Part shown: one piece after another, positions 1 through 11,549 of the stretch
How positions within the stretch are numbered: position 1 is the stretch's first letter
Layout of the letters: the number at the start of each line of letters is the position of its first letter
Assembly: GCA_026120185.1 (NCBI GenBank)
Contig: JANUWF010001165.1
Coordinates: forward strand, 1,364,001 to 1,428,000
Length of the DNA stretch: 64,000 bases
DNA from: Voacanga thouarsii
Lineage: Eukaryota; Streptophyta; Magnoliopsida; Gentianales; Apocynaceae
Direction: 5' to 3'
Made by a program: the position numbers and the translations under genes
Notes under the pieces: generated by a model
What the model was told of the DNA's origin: nothing
Database searches by the model: none
The model's input: only the letters and a program-made list of their open reading frames with translations

Positions 1-1379
1 ATCAACTTAAAATGTAGGTTCAATTTCATATCAAACCCAGAGCACAATTTGAAGTTATTGATATTAAAAAAATTGTAGGAAAATTAGCTACAAAAATAAG
101 AAATTTGCAGCAAACTTCAAGAAAACATTTTGTACCTTTGTCCCAAAAAAATTATCTTGATTAAACTAAATACAACCAGGTTCTGATACCACTTTTATAT
201 AAGCACACAAGTACCTCTTTTATCTAAGATCAAACACACAAGAATTGGTCACCTAATTATTTACCAAATGCCTACAAAAGAAGAGCCTGAGGATTGCACA
301 ACTAGGACGTAAATTCTAGTAGGAATTAGCAAACTATTTTAATACCTAAGCACCCTTAATCCTATAAGGAATTCAAGAACAAGTAAGATGGAAAAAGGTA
401 GGTACCCTTTAAGAAATCCTAACAAGAACACTAGGAAGAAAACCTAGCACCCAAATTAGAGAAATAAGATCGATTAACCCAAAGATTTTAGAGATTCTAA
501 ACAAATGTGGGTCTAATTCCTTTAATAGGTCTTGATTAATTTGGGAATTCCCAAAAGAAATCACCTTCACAACAACTTTCTCAAGAGTTCTTGAATTCTC
601 AAATGTCTATTCTCAAAGTTTTTCTTACAAGAGACATAATGGCATGCATATACATAGATATCTTACCCTAAATTATTAAAGACGTTAATCCTAAGTAAAA
701 AGGCCTTAAAACAAGCTAAATTGGCCTTTAAAAACATTTTAATTCATGGTCAATGTAAAAATTTGAAAAAAGTTAAAATAAATTAAACAAATTATTAAAA
801 TGGCTTCAAGAATGTTGTACAACCCTACGGATGAGGTGAACGACCATTCCAAAGTCAGGCTGTGTTTTCCAATAGATGTGCATAGGTAGAGGCACACTGT
901 ACATCTGGTCGTGCACAGCTTCGTAAATGGTCGTATAGTTGGCCGTGCACCCAACTTCTAGGAGCTCTTCGAGTTTTCCAAATTGCACAACTTGGAGCAT
1001 GCTTGTGCATTTAAGCTATGAAACCCCTATTTTTGTACTCCAAACGTGTTCTCCATTGCTTTGCAATGAGTTCTCTTGGACCTTTGTAGAAGTTATTGAC
1101 TATTTTAAGCTCCTTTTGCACATCCTTTCCCCATTCATCTCTTCACAAGTCTCTTGGATCTTGGTTTGTTGGCTTAACATTTCTCTGGAATCTTCTTGAA
1201 AATTAATCTTACCGAAAGAGCCATGAGTCGTGATTTAGACTTCCTTTCCTATTCTTGGATTTGAACCTCATGCCTTGAATGATTTCTATTATTAAGCCCT
1301 TAGATGTGCTGGCATTAGGGGGTAAGATGGGAAGTTTACCAAATTTGGAACATTAGGGTTTGAAATAAGAAAACTTAAA
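1..1379. other. AT-rich non-coding DNA left of the nested stack
   Basis: No frame here has recognisable protein similarity; the longest open frames (60-86 codons near 740-1200) overlap each other on both strands and match no motif I know. Around 740-1290 the base composition is slightly less AT-rich. A tRNA-iMet-type primer binding site relic lies at 177-192, so part of this stretch may be an old minus-strand LTR retrotransposon, but I could not find matching LTR ends. Treat it as degenerate repeat or intergenic sequence. Confidence 0.5.
177..192 (-). other. Primer binding site relic (tRNA-iMet type)
   Basis: Read on the minus strand this is TGGTATCAGAACCTGG, matching 14 of 16 bases of the complement of the plant initiator tRNA-Met 3' end. 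The same start (TGGTATCAGA) follows the 5' LTRs of the Copia elements further right. If real, the LTR would lie just right of 192 and the element body would extend left out of the window. No clear TG/CA LTR terminus was found next to it, so it may be a fragment. Confidence 0.4.
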
Positions 1380-1389
1380 TTAATTAAAA
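1380..1389. repeat. Left TSD of the MULE-MITE
   Basis: TTAATTAAAA; the identical sequence is at 2281-2290 directly after the right TIR. Confidence 0.85.
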
Positions 1390-2280
1390 GGGCAAAATAT
1401 ATCAGCCACCCTTAATCTTTTATAAATTTTGATTTTCACCTTCGAACTTTTAAAACACCTAAAAAATAGCCCTTTTAACAATAAAAGCTCAAGTACAATA
1501 CAAAATCACCAGATTTTAGCTCTCATTCCCCTGTTTTTAATTTTTAAAATATTATTCTTCAACTTTAATCTTGTTCTTTTCTCTTCGAATTTCTTCATTT
1601 ATCAACAACAATTTTAAGATATAACTTCAAACCTTTTATGCGACTCAATAATTTGAGATTACTCTTTCGCACTTTTTCGAATCTAACCATATAACAAAAA
1701 TAACATATTTTACTCTTTAATAAACAAAACTAAGACGTAAAGATGAAGAAGAAAAAAAATCGATTCAGTTCTTGACGAATATTAATTTTCTTGACATTTC
1801 TACAGGAAGGAAGAATAAATTTGAAAGTAGAAGTGAATTATATAAAAAAAAAAATCTAAAAAGAGAAGTGAGAGATACGCAAGTTGTAGTAGTCTTTTCC
1901 TGTCATATATAGAGGTTACTTTATAAGAATTAGAAGGATGACACCACATTGTGAGAGTTGAGTAAATGAAAATACCTATAAAATAGGTCATGTGGAAGTC
2001 ATATGATTAACTTCCGTGAACACTTAATCGTTTTAATTAATGGAAGAGCTAATTCGAAGAGAAGAAAGTGAGATTAAAGTTGAAGAATAATATTTTAGAA
2101 ATAAAAATAGGAGATTGAGAGCTAAAATCTAGTGATTTTGTATTGTACTTGGGCTTTTATTGTTGAAATGGTTATTTTTTATGTGTTTTAAAAGTTCGAG
2201 GGCTGAAATCAAGTATTTTAAAGTTCGAGAGTGAAAATCAAAATTTGTAAAAGTTCAAGGGCGGCTGACATATTTTGCCC
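1390..2280. mobile_element. Mutator-type MITE (non-autonomous MULE) with long terminal inverted repeats
   Basis: An 891-bp element starts GGGCAAAATATATCAGCC and ends with its near-perfect inverse. The terminal inverted repeats extend inward for roughly 200 bp (about 1390-1595 against about 2070-2280), with scattered mismatches and one small length difference near each end. It is flanked by an exact 10-bp direct repeat, TTAATTAAAA, at 1380-1389 and 2281-2290. Nine- to ten-base TSDs and long TIRs are diagnostic of Mutator-like elements. The roughly 470-bp core has no transposase-like frame, so it is non-autonomous. Confidence 0.9.
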
Positions 2281-2290
2281 TTAATTAAAA
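2281..2290. repeat. Right TSD of the MULE-MITE
   Basis: TTAATTAAAA, identical to 1380-1389. Confidence 0.85.
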
Positions 2291-3803
2291 TAAGTCTTGA
2301 ATTGGCCTAAACTTTCAATAGGTCAAATGTTCAATTCACACCTTATACAATGATTTTATCTAATTTTAAAACTTAACCTGATCACATATTTAGTGCCTAC
2401 TTCTATAAAAAATATTTATGTACACCATAATGAAAGATAAAAGTAAGATTTCACCCATAAAAAAGATACATTTTCCAAGAATTGTTGCAATTATAATTTC
2501 TAATAAATAATACTTCACTCCTAACATAAAAACTAAGTATTACTAATATTAAAAAAAAAAAATTATACAATTACATATACACAAATAATTCACATAATTC
2601 ACATAACACACACACACACACACACACACACATTCACAATAACTAAAATCAAAAAATGCTCATAAATGCATGTTCACCTTCTTACTCCATTATGAAATTA
2701 GGTGGGGTATTACAAAAGGCCTTCTACTGGAACTTGCCCTCGATCTAACATAAGCTAGTACATGATATATTGCTCCAATTGAATACTCAACATTTTTACA
2801 ATCACATTTCAAGGTGGTTCAAAACAATAGTATTCCATCAAGGAATAGCTCAATACATTGCTAAAATTTAGCCCCCAGTTCCAAAATATACGTACATTTT
2901 CATCCCGATAATACTTTTCAACATCAATCATTCTCCCACAGTTTAAATATACAATCCTGATAATACTTCAAAAAAATAAAAAAAATAAAAAAAATCAAGC
3001 ATCCTTCCCAAGTTCCAAAATATACATAGTTTTTCAAAATTTATAGAAGGCAACATTTTCATAATTCCTTACTTACCATAAGAAAGGTAACAATAATTGA
3101 AGCCATTAATTTTAGAGTCATGCTATGGCTTTGTAAAAATTTTCATGTTAGTAAATTCATAGTATAATAATCATACACATTTGATAATTCTCAGTGCATG
3201 GCTCCCAAACTTATACCTATAAAATTTTGTGAAAGTTTATAAAACTGATAATGCATAAAGTGTTTCACAGGGACTTACAAATATTTCTTCAAAAAAACCT
3301 ATTAAAATCGAGTCATGAAAATAATTATATTTAATGGATATAAGAACTTCATATCAAGACTAGTGAAGTTTCCAAAATAGGTCAAGTGTAAAACATTTCA
3401 AGAAATGCAAGATCCTACATCAAGTATAAAGTATTTCACAAATACAAATGCAAAGGATTTTCATCATACCAAAAAGATTTTCATGAATGCAAGGACTTTT
3501 ATCATGCTTAAAATGTTTTCGTATATGCAGTGGCTTACATTGATCAAAGTAAAATCAAAAGTCCTAGGTTAGTTTATTGGTTATTGACATTTGAAACTAC
3601 TAGTTCTATCATACAATTAATATAAGTATCAAACCCCTATTTCAATTCTCAATAAAGTAAATCATTCCCAATTAGAATCCTGAGCAATTACATTAGCAAG
3701 CCATTCACTTAGGCTTACTACCTCTAATCACATGATCTGAAACTCAAATGACATGGGTTGCTTCATGCAAAAATCACATAACTCATAAGAATATCAATTA
3801 ATG
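2291..3803. other. AT-rich non-coding DNA up to the outermost retrotransposon
   Basis: No open frame of note. It holds a CA microsatellite (2606-2632), A-rich low-complexity sequence near 2970-3000, and a GGTGGGGTATTACA string ending at 2714 that resembles the terminus of the chromovirus LTRs found at 43426-61486; I could not delimit an LTR from it. The last five bases (3799-3803, TAATG) are the expected left TSD of element E. Confidence 0.5.
2606..2632. repeat. (AC)n microsatellite
   Basis: Uninterrupted AC/CA dinucleotide run of 27 bases. Confidence 0.95.
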
Positions 3804-3989
3804 TGATAAAACTGGGTAGATAAAAATAATGTAATTTTGTATCCATTCCCAATCAAGTTTAAATTAAAACATTAATCCCAAATTACACATATGAGCAAGT
3901 GCACTCATCATTAAGCTTAGTATAGGGAATTAACGAGTATCGATCTTCAAGGAACAAGTACACACTAATTACTTTTCATTCAATGTTTA
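3804..3989 (-). repeat. Element E 3' LTR, distal (U5-side) piece
   Basis: Read on the minus strand, this piece ends in TTTTATCA and aligns with the end of D's LTR (15600-15780), including the shared GTGTGTACTTGTTCC and ACTCGTTAATTCCCT stretches. It joins 11550-12787 once C1 and one copy of its TSD (GTTTA) are removed. Confidence 0.85.
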
Positions 3990-5521
3990 TGTTAGGAATA
4001 TGCCGTAGAGTCAATTTGTACTTATACTATTATCGTTATGTATTATGTAATAATACGAGGCATTTCATTCCATGAATAGTATATTCAGTTTTGTGGACAT
4101 CAAGTACGAGACTTGATAGTAAAATCCTACAATTAATACATTGACTATTCTTAAACTATCCCTGATCGATTATTTTTAGTAGAACAATAACAAATGAAGA
4201 TTAGTATGCATGTGACTTGATGGCTATGTTTTACTGGTCATGGATATATGTGATATCAAGTTAAAATATAAATAAATGTTACAGAACATTATATTGGACA
4301 TGACCCACTGTGAGAGTACTTCATGGAACATGTCATAAGTACTTTTTAGTCATAATGATATTAAAAGTCCTTTGACCTGAATTCATCATAGTTTCTTACT
4401 TAATAAATTCTATATTTTGACGTTGTCTAAAGTTGTCTTTAACCAGATAATAAATTAGACCACTGTTGGATATAGAATAAACCAAGAAGAGGAATATGAT
4501 TCATAGTGAAAGAATTTGTCCCTCTCAATTATGGGAGAGATATCCATAGGCCATTTGATGAGTTAGACTATTAAAATGCATGGCCGTGCTCAAATATATC
4601 AATTTGAGATATTGATATCATTTGTTTGAGTAGTCTACTATAAGACCAAGAAATAATTGATTAAGCTTAACAAGGATGACATGCTCCATGCCTTATGCTT
4701 AATCTGGATATCGTGTGACAAAATGATTAAATATAAAATTATTGTTTGGTTCAAAGAGATCACTGATATTCATTTAACCTAAATAGTTATAATATTTTAC
4801 TATAAGCCGCTTATAACTTGTGGGCCATTTAAATATGATTTGGGCACACTGCCAGTGTTAAATGAACCTATAAGGTCATAAAACAAGCGAACTTGTTAGG
4901 TTATTTTTCTGGTAACCAGGTTCGATGAATTTGAAAATATGTCTAAGTTAATCGAACCTAGAAAATTGACCAAATACAATGAATCTGGAAATATGTCCAC
5001 ATTCGATGTATTTGGATGATGTCAAGATTGTAAGAATCTAATTCGGTAAATTAATTAGTTAAATTACCAAGATAATTGTAGAATCTTATCATATCAGTTT
5101 TAATTTAATTTGAATTGAAATTAAAAAAAATATGATAAGATATTATCAGAGTTGGACTCTAAGAGATTTGTGTGGTTTTAAAAGAAAACCCTAGCCGTCT
5201 TCTCAAGAAGTGCTTTCTGTGGAGAAAAAAATATTCGTGCCTCCATTTATCAGAAAATTTAAGTCTCTCAAACCCTCGGAGCTAGCATTCCCAGGGTAAT
5301 GAGTTAGTTCACCGTATGTATCTGATAGAGGGCGTTCACATATGGCAGCGTCTCATGATTGTTCGAGTTGCATGTATGACAGAAAACCAGAATTCAAAAG
5401 ATCTTGATTATGCCAAATAGAGGTAATTCTGTAATCTCTAGATTGTCTTAATCGTTTAGCTTGAGTCATCGAAAGGGATTTGTGGATGTTTTCCATATTT
5501 AGGAGTCCACGAATCCTAACA
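3990..5521 (+). repeat. C1 5' LTR
   Basis: 1532 bp, starting TGTTAGGAATATGCCGTAGA and ending CGAATCCTAACA. Homologous along its length to 10018-11544 and to the LTRs of A and B. The primer binding site follows after one base. Confidence 0.95.
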
Positions 5522-5522
5522 G

Positions 5523-5533
5523 TGGTATCAGAT
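5523..5533 (+). other. C1 primer binding site
   Basis: TGGTATCAGAT, complementary in 10 of 11 positions to the 3' end of initiator tRNA-Met; it lies one base after the 5' LTR, where minus-strand DNA synthesis would start. Confidence 0.85.
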
Positions 5534-6852
5534 CCAAGTTGCTAAATGATTAGGTTGATTCATCTGTGTTAATCGTATTATTGAATATATGTATGATATA
5601 TTTGTGAATTTAAATGATGTATATCAGCATGTTCACATGATTATAATTTTAGAATACTTAGCATGCGGATTGCCCAAATTAGGTTTAATCTGTGCGTCTT
5701 AATTGTCTGATCAGACCAGATTATTTGCAGATTATTTGTAAATTGGTCTGTTTTAATATGATATGGTATCGTAAGCATGCTATCCATCATTCTATGTTGC
5801 AAATTGTTTGTATTAATCTACCATGATAATTTGTTATGTGTATCAATATAGTTAAAAGGGAGTGCAGATTGTTTGTAATATGAAAATTCACGGCGATGGT
5901 TATTAAGGGGTCCAAACATTAATCTAATTAATATTCAAAAATCGGAAGGTGAAATCTCATTCAATGAGAGAAGGAAAAATCAATTTTCCTTCCAGGGGCG
6001 TTGCCACTTGGAACCCCGACTAACTATTCGTTGTGTTTTATTCATTAGTATATTTTGATTGTAGTTGTGGATTATTCTGAATAGTGTGTAGCATGGTCCG
6101 TTTTACTCCAATGTGATTGGCAGATTTCATTCGGGTTGTTTTGAAAATTCGGCCTGTATGTCGTTTTTCATTATTGTAAAATTGTATTACTTTCCTAGAA
6201 TATGAATTATTTTAATTTTACTATCCGATGTAAAAGAAGACGACGGCCTACATTTACAACCAAGGAGAAGTATGCTCAAGGCATTAGAGAATACTCAAGG
6301 AGTTCATATACCTAGATTGACCACCTTGATCTTCACTTTGCTTGTGATGATCAACATAGGTTATGGGCCATGCTATGTCACTTTTATTTATGTCTTATAT
6401 GCATATTTGATATGTTTATTCCATGCTTTCTACAATCAAAATTTTATTTTAATTTTAAAAAAACAAGTTTTAAATGCCTTCCAAAATCAAACACTTGTTA
6501 TTACTTAGATCATCATATGGTCATTCCAGCCAAAGTAGGATGCTTTTGATTATCTAATTGAGATAAGATGAAAAATAGTTTTCCATATGTTTGATATGGT
6601 TTGAATTAATTGGGCTATCAAAATGGTTTTGGGCCTAGGGCATTATATGAGATTTTTAGCCTAGACATTTGATGCCTATCTCATTTAATTAAAGCCAAAG
6701 CTTACTTATGATTAAAATAAAATATTTATTAATTTTTTTTTACCCACTAAGAAATATCAAAATGTTGAAGTTTCAAAAGTTTAAATACTTTTAGTGGGAG
6801 TTTTTCATTAAGGCCTCAAAATTAATTACTTTGCATATCTTATATGTAGATA
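5534..6852 (+). other. C1 leader between primer site and gag
   Basis: A 1.3-kb non-coding leader, homologous to the leader of B (25741-27083 on the minus strand). The 78-codon open frame at 6272-6508 lies in this leader and has no Copia similarity; I treat it as chance. A short GC-richer patch at 5990-6022 corresponds to the duplicated patch in B at 26614-26665. Confidence 0.7.
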
Positions 6853-7612
6853 ATGGCAACAAATAGTTGGAATAACTCATTGCGATCTGTGCTCGAGAAA
6901 GACAAGCTTAGTGGGACTAACTTTCTTGATTGGACACATAACTTAAGAATCATTCTTAAGCAAGGAAAAAGGCTCTATGTTCTTGAAAATCCTATTCCCC
7001 CTGCTCCAACAAATAACGCCCTAAAAATTGAAAAAGATGCTTATAGTAAGCACAAATGTGACTCCAACGATGTTACTTGCCTCATGCTAGCAACCATGAA
7101 CTCTAAACTTCAAAAATAGTTTGAAGAAGCAGAGGCATATGAAATGATTGTGCATCTCAAGAAAATGTTCCAAGAGCAAGAACAATAAGAGAGATTAGAA
7201 ACTCATAAGGCGTTAAATGCATGTAAGATGGTTTCTGGCACCTTGGTAAGTGCTCATGTCCTTAAAATGAAGGGCTATCTTGATCATCTTGATAAGCTTG
7301 GTGCTCCTGTTAATCATAACATGGCCACGATTTGATCTTGGGCTCATTACCTCCTGAGTATGACCAGTTTGTCATGAATTTTAACATGCATAATATGGAG
7401 AAATCCATTACTGAATTGCATGGGATGCTAAAACAAGCTGAACTGAATATTAAGAAGAATACTCCTAGTATTCTAATGGTTCAAAAAGGGAAAAGGAAAA
7501 AGAACAACCAAAAGGGCAAAGCATGGCTAGTAAGGTCAAAGACAAGGCTAAGTCCAAGTTCAAGTCCAAACCTAAGGCCAAGACACCAAAGGAGGGAGCT
7601 TGCCACCACATA
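6853..7612 (+). pseudogene. C1 gag relic (UBN2-type Copia gag, truncated)
   Basis: The frame starting MATNSWNNSLRSVLEKDKL matches B's gag almost residue for residue. It is a plant Copia gag of the UBN2 type, whose role is to form the virus-like particle around the RNA. Stops break it at 7117-7119 (CAG to TAG) and about 7186-7188 (CAA to TAA), and a frameshift lies near 7330. The lysine-rich C-terminal part reads to the start of the zinc knuckle (ACHH) and then breaks off at about 7607-7613. There sequence from the middle of integrase begins, so the CCHC knuckle and all of protease are missing. Non-functional. Confidence 0.9.
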
Positions 7613-9970
7613 TGCTAGATGAGGATTTCAGTACTTCATTACATTTACAGATGATTTCAGTAGATATGGCTACCTGTATCAGATGAAGCATAAATCTGAA
7701 TTGTTCCAGAAATTCAAAGAATTTCAAAATGAAGTACAAAATCAGTTTGGCAAAAGTATCAAAACACTTCGATCAGAAAGAGGTGATGAATACTTAAGTC
7801 ACGAGTTTGATGAGCATCTTAATAATTGTGGAATTATCTCCCAATTAACTCCACCTGGAACACCGTAATAGAATGGTGTATCTAAACGGAGAAATCGAAC
7901 TTTATTTGATATGGTTCAATCAATGATGAGTCAAACTGATCTTCCAATATCATTTTAGGGTTATGCCCTAGAGACTGCTGCATTCATACTAAATCGGGTT
8001 CCATCTAAATCAGTTCAGAAAACGCCATATGATATATGGACTGGGAGACAATCTAGTGTGTCATTTCTTAAGATTTGGGGTTGTGAAGTTTATGTAAAGT
8101 GTTTATTATCTGATAAACTTGCACCCAAATCCAATAAATGCATATTTGTGAGGTATTCTAAAGAAACTAAAGGATACCAAATTTATCTCCCAAAAGAAAA
8201 TAGAGTAATTGTTGATCGAAATGGATTCTTTCTTGAAAAGGAATTTATTTCCAAAAGAATTAATGGGAGTAAAATACACCTTGATAAGATTCAAGAACCA
8301 CAATTAGTATTTGAACCGAATAATGAACCTCGATTAGATGGCTCACACGTCCAAGATGTGCCTTCTTCTATAGAACAAGGACCTCGAAGATCTGATAGGG
8401 TTCATCAACAACCTGAGAAATATGGATTCCTCATCACTGACGATCATAATATGGAGTTTAAGGTTAATGATAAGCTCGCTTCCTATCAAGAAGCCATTAA
8501 GAGTTCTGACTCTAGAAAATGGTTAGAGGCCATAAAGTCTGAGATGCAATCCATGTATGATAACTAAGTCTGAACTTTGGTTAATCCACTTGAAGGCTCA
8601 AAAACCATTGGGTGTAAATGGGTTTTCAAAAAGAAAATAGACATGGAAGGAAATGTGCATACTTACAAAGCACGACTGGTAGCAAAAGGTTATAGACAAA
8701 CTCATAGTATAGACTATGATGAAATCTTTTCACCAATTGTAATACTTAAATCTATTAGAATTCTTCTTTCCATAGCGGCATATTATGATTATGAGATTTG
8801 GAAAATGGATGTCAAAACTGCGTTCCTTAATGGAAACTTACTCAAGGATGTGTACATGACACAACCTAAGGGTTTTGATGATCCTTTGAATTCTAATAAA
8901 ATGTGCAAGCTTCAAAGATCCATTTATGGATTGAAGCAAGCATCTCAAAGCTAGAATCTTCATTTTGATGAAGTAATTAAAGAATTTAACTTTATCAAAA
9001 ATGAAGATGAGCCTTGTGTTTATAAGAAAATCAGTGAGAATGCAATAGTCTTTTTGGTACTTTATGTTGATGACATCTTACTCATTGGAAACAATATCCC
9101 AACTCTACAAAGTGTAAAGACATGGTTGGGAAATTGTTTCTTAATGAAAGACTTATGTGAAGCTGCCTATATTTTAGGTGTAAGGATATATAGAGATAGA
9201 TCTAGAAAGCTACTTAGACTAAGTCAAAGTGCATACATTGATAAGGTAATAAAAATGTTCAGTATGCAAGACTCTAAGAGAGGATTCTTGCCAATGTCAC
9301 ATAGCATTAAGCTCAGCAAAACGCAAAGTCTTTCCATAAAGGATGAAAAAGAGTGCATGAACAAGATACCATATACTTCTGTTATAGGATTTATCATGTA
9401 TGCCATGTTATATACTTGACCCGATGTGTCATATGCATTGGGCATGACGAGCATGTTCCAATCAAATCCTAGAGAGCTATACTGGACTACTGTCAAGAAT
9501 ATAATGAAGTACTTAAGAAGAACTAAAGATTTGTTCTTAGTTTATGAAGGACAAGAAGGCGAGCTAGTTGTAAATGGTTACACTGATGCTAGTTTTTATG
9601 AGGTGCTGTAAGTTGGAAAAGTTCAAAGTAAGACACCGTGGCCGATTCTACTACAGAAGCTGAGTATGTAGCAGCCTCAGCTGCAGCTAAAGAAGCAGTT
9701 TGGATTAAAAAGTTCATTACAGAACTAGATGTAGTTCCTAGTATTTTGAATCCAGTGGATCTCTATTGTGACAACAATGGAGCCATTGCACAAGCTAAGG
9801 ACCTAAGATCACATCAGCGATCTAAACATATACTTAGACGTTTTCATCTCATTCAAGAAATTGTTGATAGAAGAGATGTCAAAGTATGCAAGGTATTGAT
9901 TGATGACAATATTGTAGATCCACTGATAAAGCTTTTCCCGTTGTTTAAATATGATAGTCATACTAGATAA
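7613..9970 (+). pseudogene. C1 pol relic (integrase, reverse transcriptase, RNase H)
   Basis: The order is a partial integrase catalytic core (7620-8050, including FTDDFSRYGYLY and SIKTLRSERGDEY), the integrase C-terminal region (8058-8567), reverse transcriptase (8577-9420, with AFLNGNLL and the catalytic LYVDDILLIGN near 9058-9090), and RNase H (9426-9970, with DSTTEAEYVA and LYCDNNGAIA). Stops lie at about 7865-7873, 8565, 8953 and 9418. Compared with B, each is a C-to-T or G-to-A change. About 53 bp is also deleted near 9598 at the front of RNase H. The integrase zinc finger is lost with the upstream deletion. Non-functional. Confidence 0.92.
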
Positions 9971-10017
9971 ATGGGATTACGGTTTATGTCAAATTGGTCT
10001 TAGTGCAAGTAGGAGAC

Positions 10018-11544
10018 TGTTAGGGATATGCCTTAGAGTCAATTTGTACTTATACTATAGTCGTTATGTATTATGTAATAATACGAGGTATTTTCTTCCA
10101 TGAATAGTGCATTTAGTTTTGTGGTCATCAAGTACGTGACTTGATAATAAAACCTTACAATCAATACAATGACTATTCATAAACTATCCCTGATCAATTA
10201 TTATTAGTGGAACAATAATAAATTAAGATTAGTATGTTTGTGACTTGATGGCTATATTTTACTGGTCATGGATATATGTGATATCAAGTTAAAACATAAA
10301 TAAATGTTAGAGAACATTATATTGGAGATGACCAACTGTGAGAGTACTTCATGGAACGTGTCATAAGTACTTTCTAGCCACAATGATATTAAAAGTCCTT
10401 CGATCTAAATTCATCATAGTTTCCTACTTGATAAATTCTTTATTTTGATATTGTCTAAAGTTGTCTTTAACCAGATAATAAATTAGACTACTGTTAGATA
10501 TATAATAAACCAAGGAGAGGAATATGATTCATAGTGAAGGAATTTGTCCCTCTCAATTATGGGAGAGATATTCATGGGCCCCTTGATGAGTTAGACTGTT
10601 AAAATGCATGGCCGTGCTCAAATATATCAATTTGAGATATTGATATCATTTGTTTGAACAGTCTACTAAGAGATCAAGAAATAATTGATTAATCCTAATA
10701 AGGATGACATGCTCCGTGCTTTATGCCTAATTTGATATTGTGTGACAAAAGGACTAAATAAAAAATTATGGTTTGGTTCAAAGAGATCACTGATCTTCAT
10801 TTAACCTAGATAGTTATAATGTTTTGGTAGAAACCGCTTAAAATTTGTGGGCCATTTAAATATGATTTGGGCACACTGCCCGTGTTAAATGAATCTATAG
10901 GGTCACACAACAAGCAAACTCGTTAGGTTATTTTTCTGGTAACCAGGTTCGATGAATCTGAAAATATGTCTAAGTTAATCGAACCTAGAAAATTGACCAG
11001 ATACAATGAATCTAGAAATATGTCCACATCCGATGTATCTGGATGATATTCAGATTGTAAGAATCTAATTCGGTAAATTAATTAGTTAAATTATCGAGAT
11101 AATGGTAGAATCTTATCATATCAATTTTAATATAATTTGAATTTAAATTAAAAATATGATAAGATATTATCAGAGTTGGACTCCAAGAGGTTTGGGTAGT
11201 TTTAAAAGAAAACCCTAGCCGTCTTCTCAAGAAGTGCTCTCTGTTAAGAAAAATTATTCGTACCTCCATTCACCAGAAAATTTAAGCCTCTCAAACCCTA
11301 GGCGCTAGCACTCCCATGGTAACGAGTTGGTTCGCCGTGTGAATCCGGTAGAGGGTATTTGCATATTGTAGCGTCTGATGATTGTTCGAGTTGCATGTAT
11401 GACAGAAAACCAGAATTCAAAAGATCTTGATTACGCCAAACAGAGGTAATTCGGTAATCCCTAGATCGTCTTAATTGTTTAGCTTGGGTTCTCGGAAGGG
11501 ATTCGTGGATGTTTTTCGCATTTAGGAGTCCATAAATCCTAACA
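10018..11544 (+). repeat. C1 3' LTR
   Basis: 1527 bp, starting TGTTAGGGATATGCCTTAGA after a purine-rich tract and ending ATAAATCCTAACA, followed by the TSD copy GTTTA. It has diverged visibly from the 5' LTR, so C1 is older than B. Confidence 0.95.
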
Positions 11545-11549
11545 GTTTA

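Larger units (their letters stand above)
3990..11544 (+). mobile_element. Copia element C1, full-length but defective
   Basis: The element is bounded by LTRs 3990-5521 and 10018-11544, with an exact 5-bp TSD GTTTA at 3985-3989 and 11545-11549. A tRNA-iMet primer site (5523-5533) and a polypurine tract (about 10006-10017) are in place. Gene order is gag, protease, integrase, reverse transcriptase, RNase H (Ty1/Copia), but a roughly 770-bp internal deletion and many stops make it non-functional. It is the same family as A and B, and it is inserted in the LTR of element E. Confidence 0.95.

Noticed and set aside
1390..2280. Retrogene or inverted duplication as explanation for the paired arms
   Set aside because: The exact 10-bp flanking repeat and termini starting at the first base of the arms indicate transposition.
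2606..2632. CA repeat and other short regular repeats as a possible CRISPR-like array
   Set aside because: These are simple microsatellites in plant DNA with no spacer structure.
6272..6508. 78-codon hydrophobic open frame in the C1 leader
   Set aside because: The homologous leader of B does not keep it as an open frame and it has no Copia similarity.
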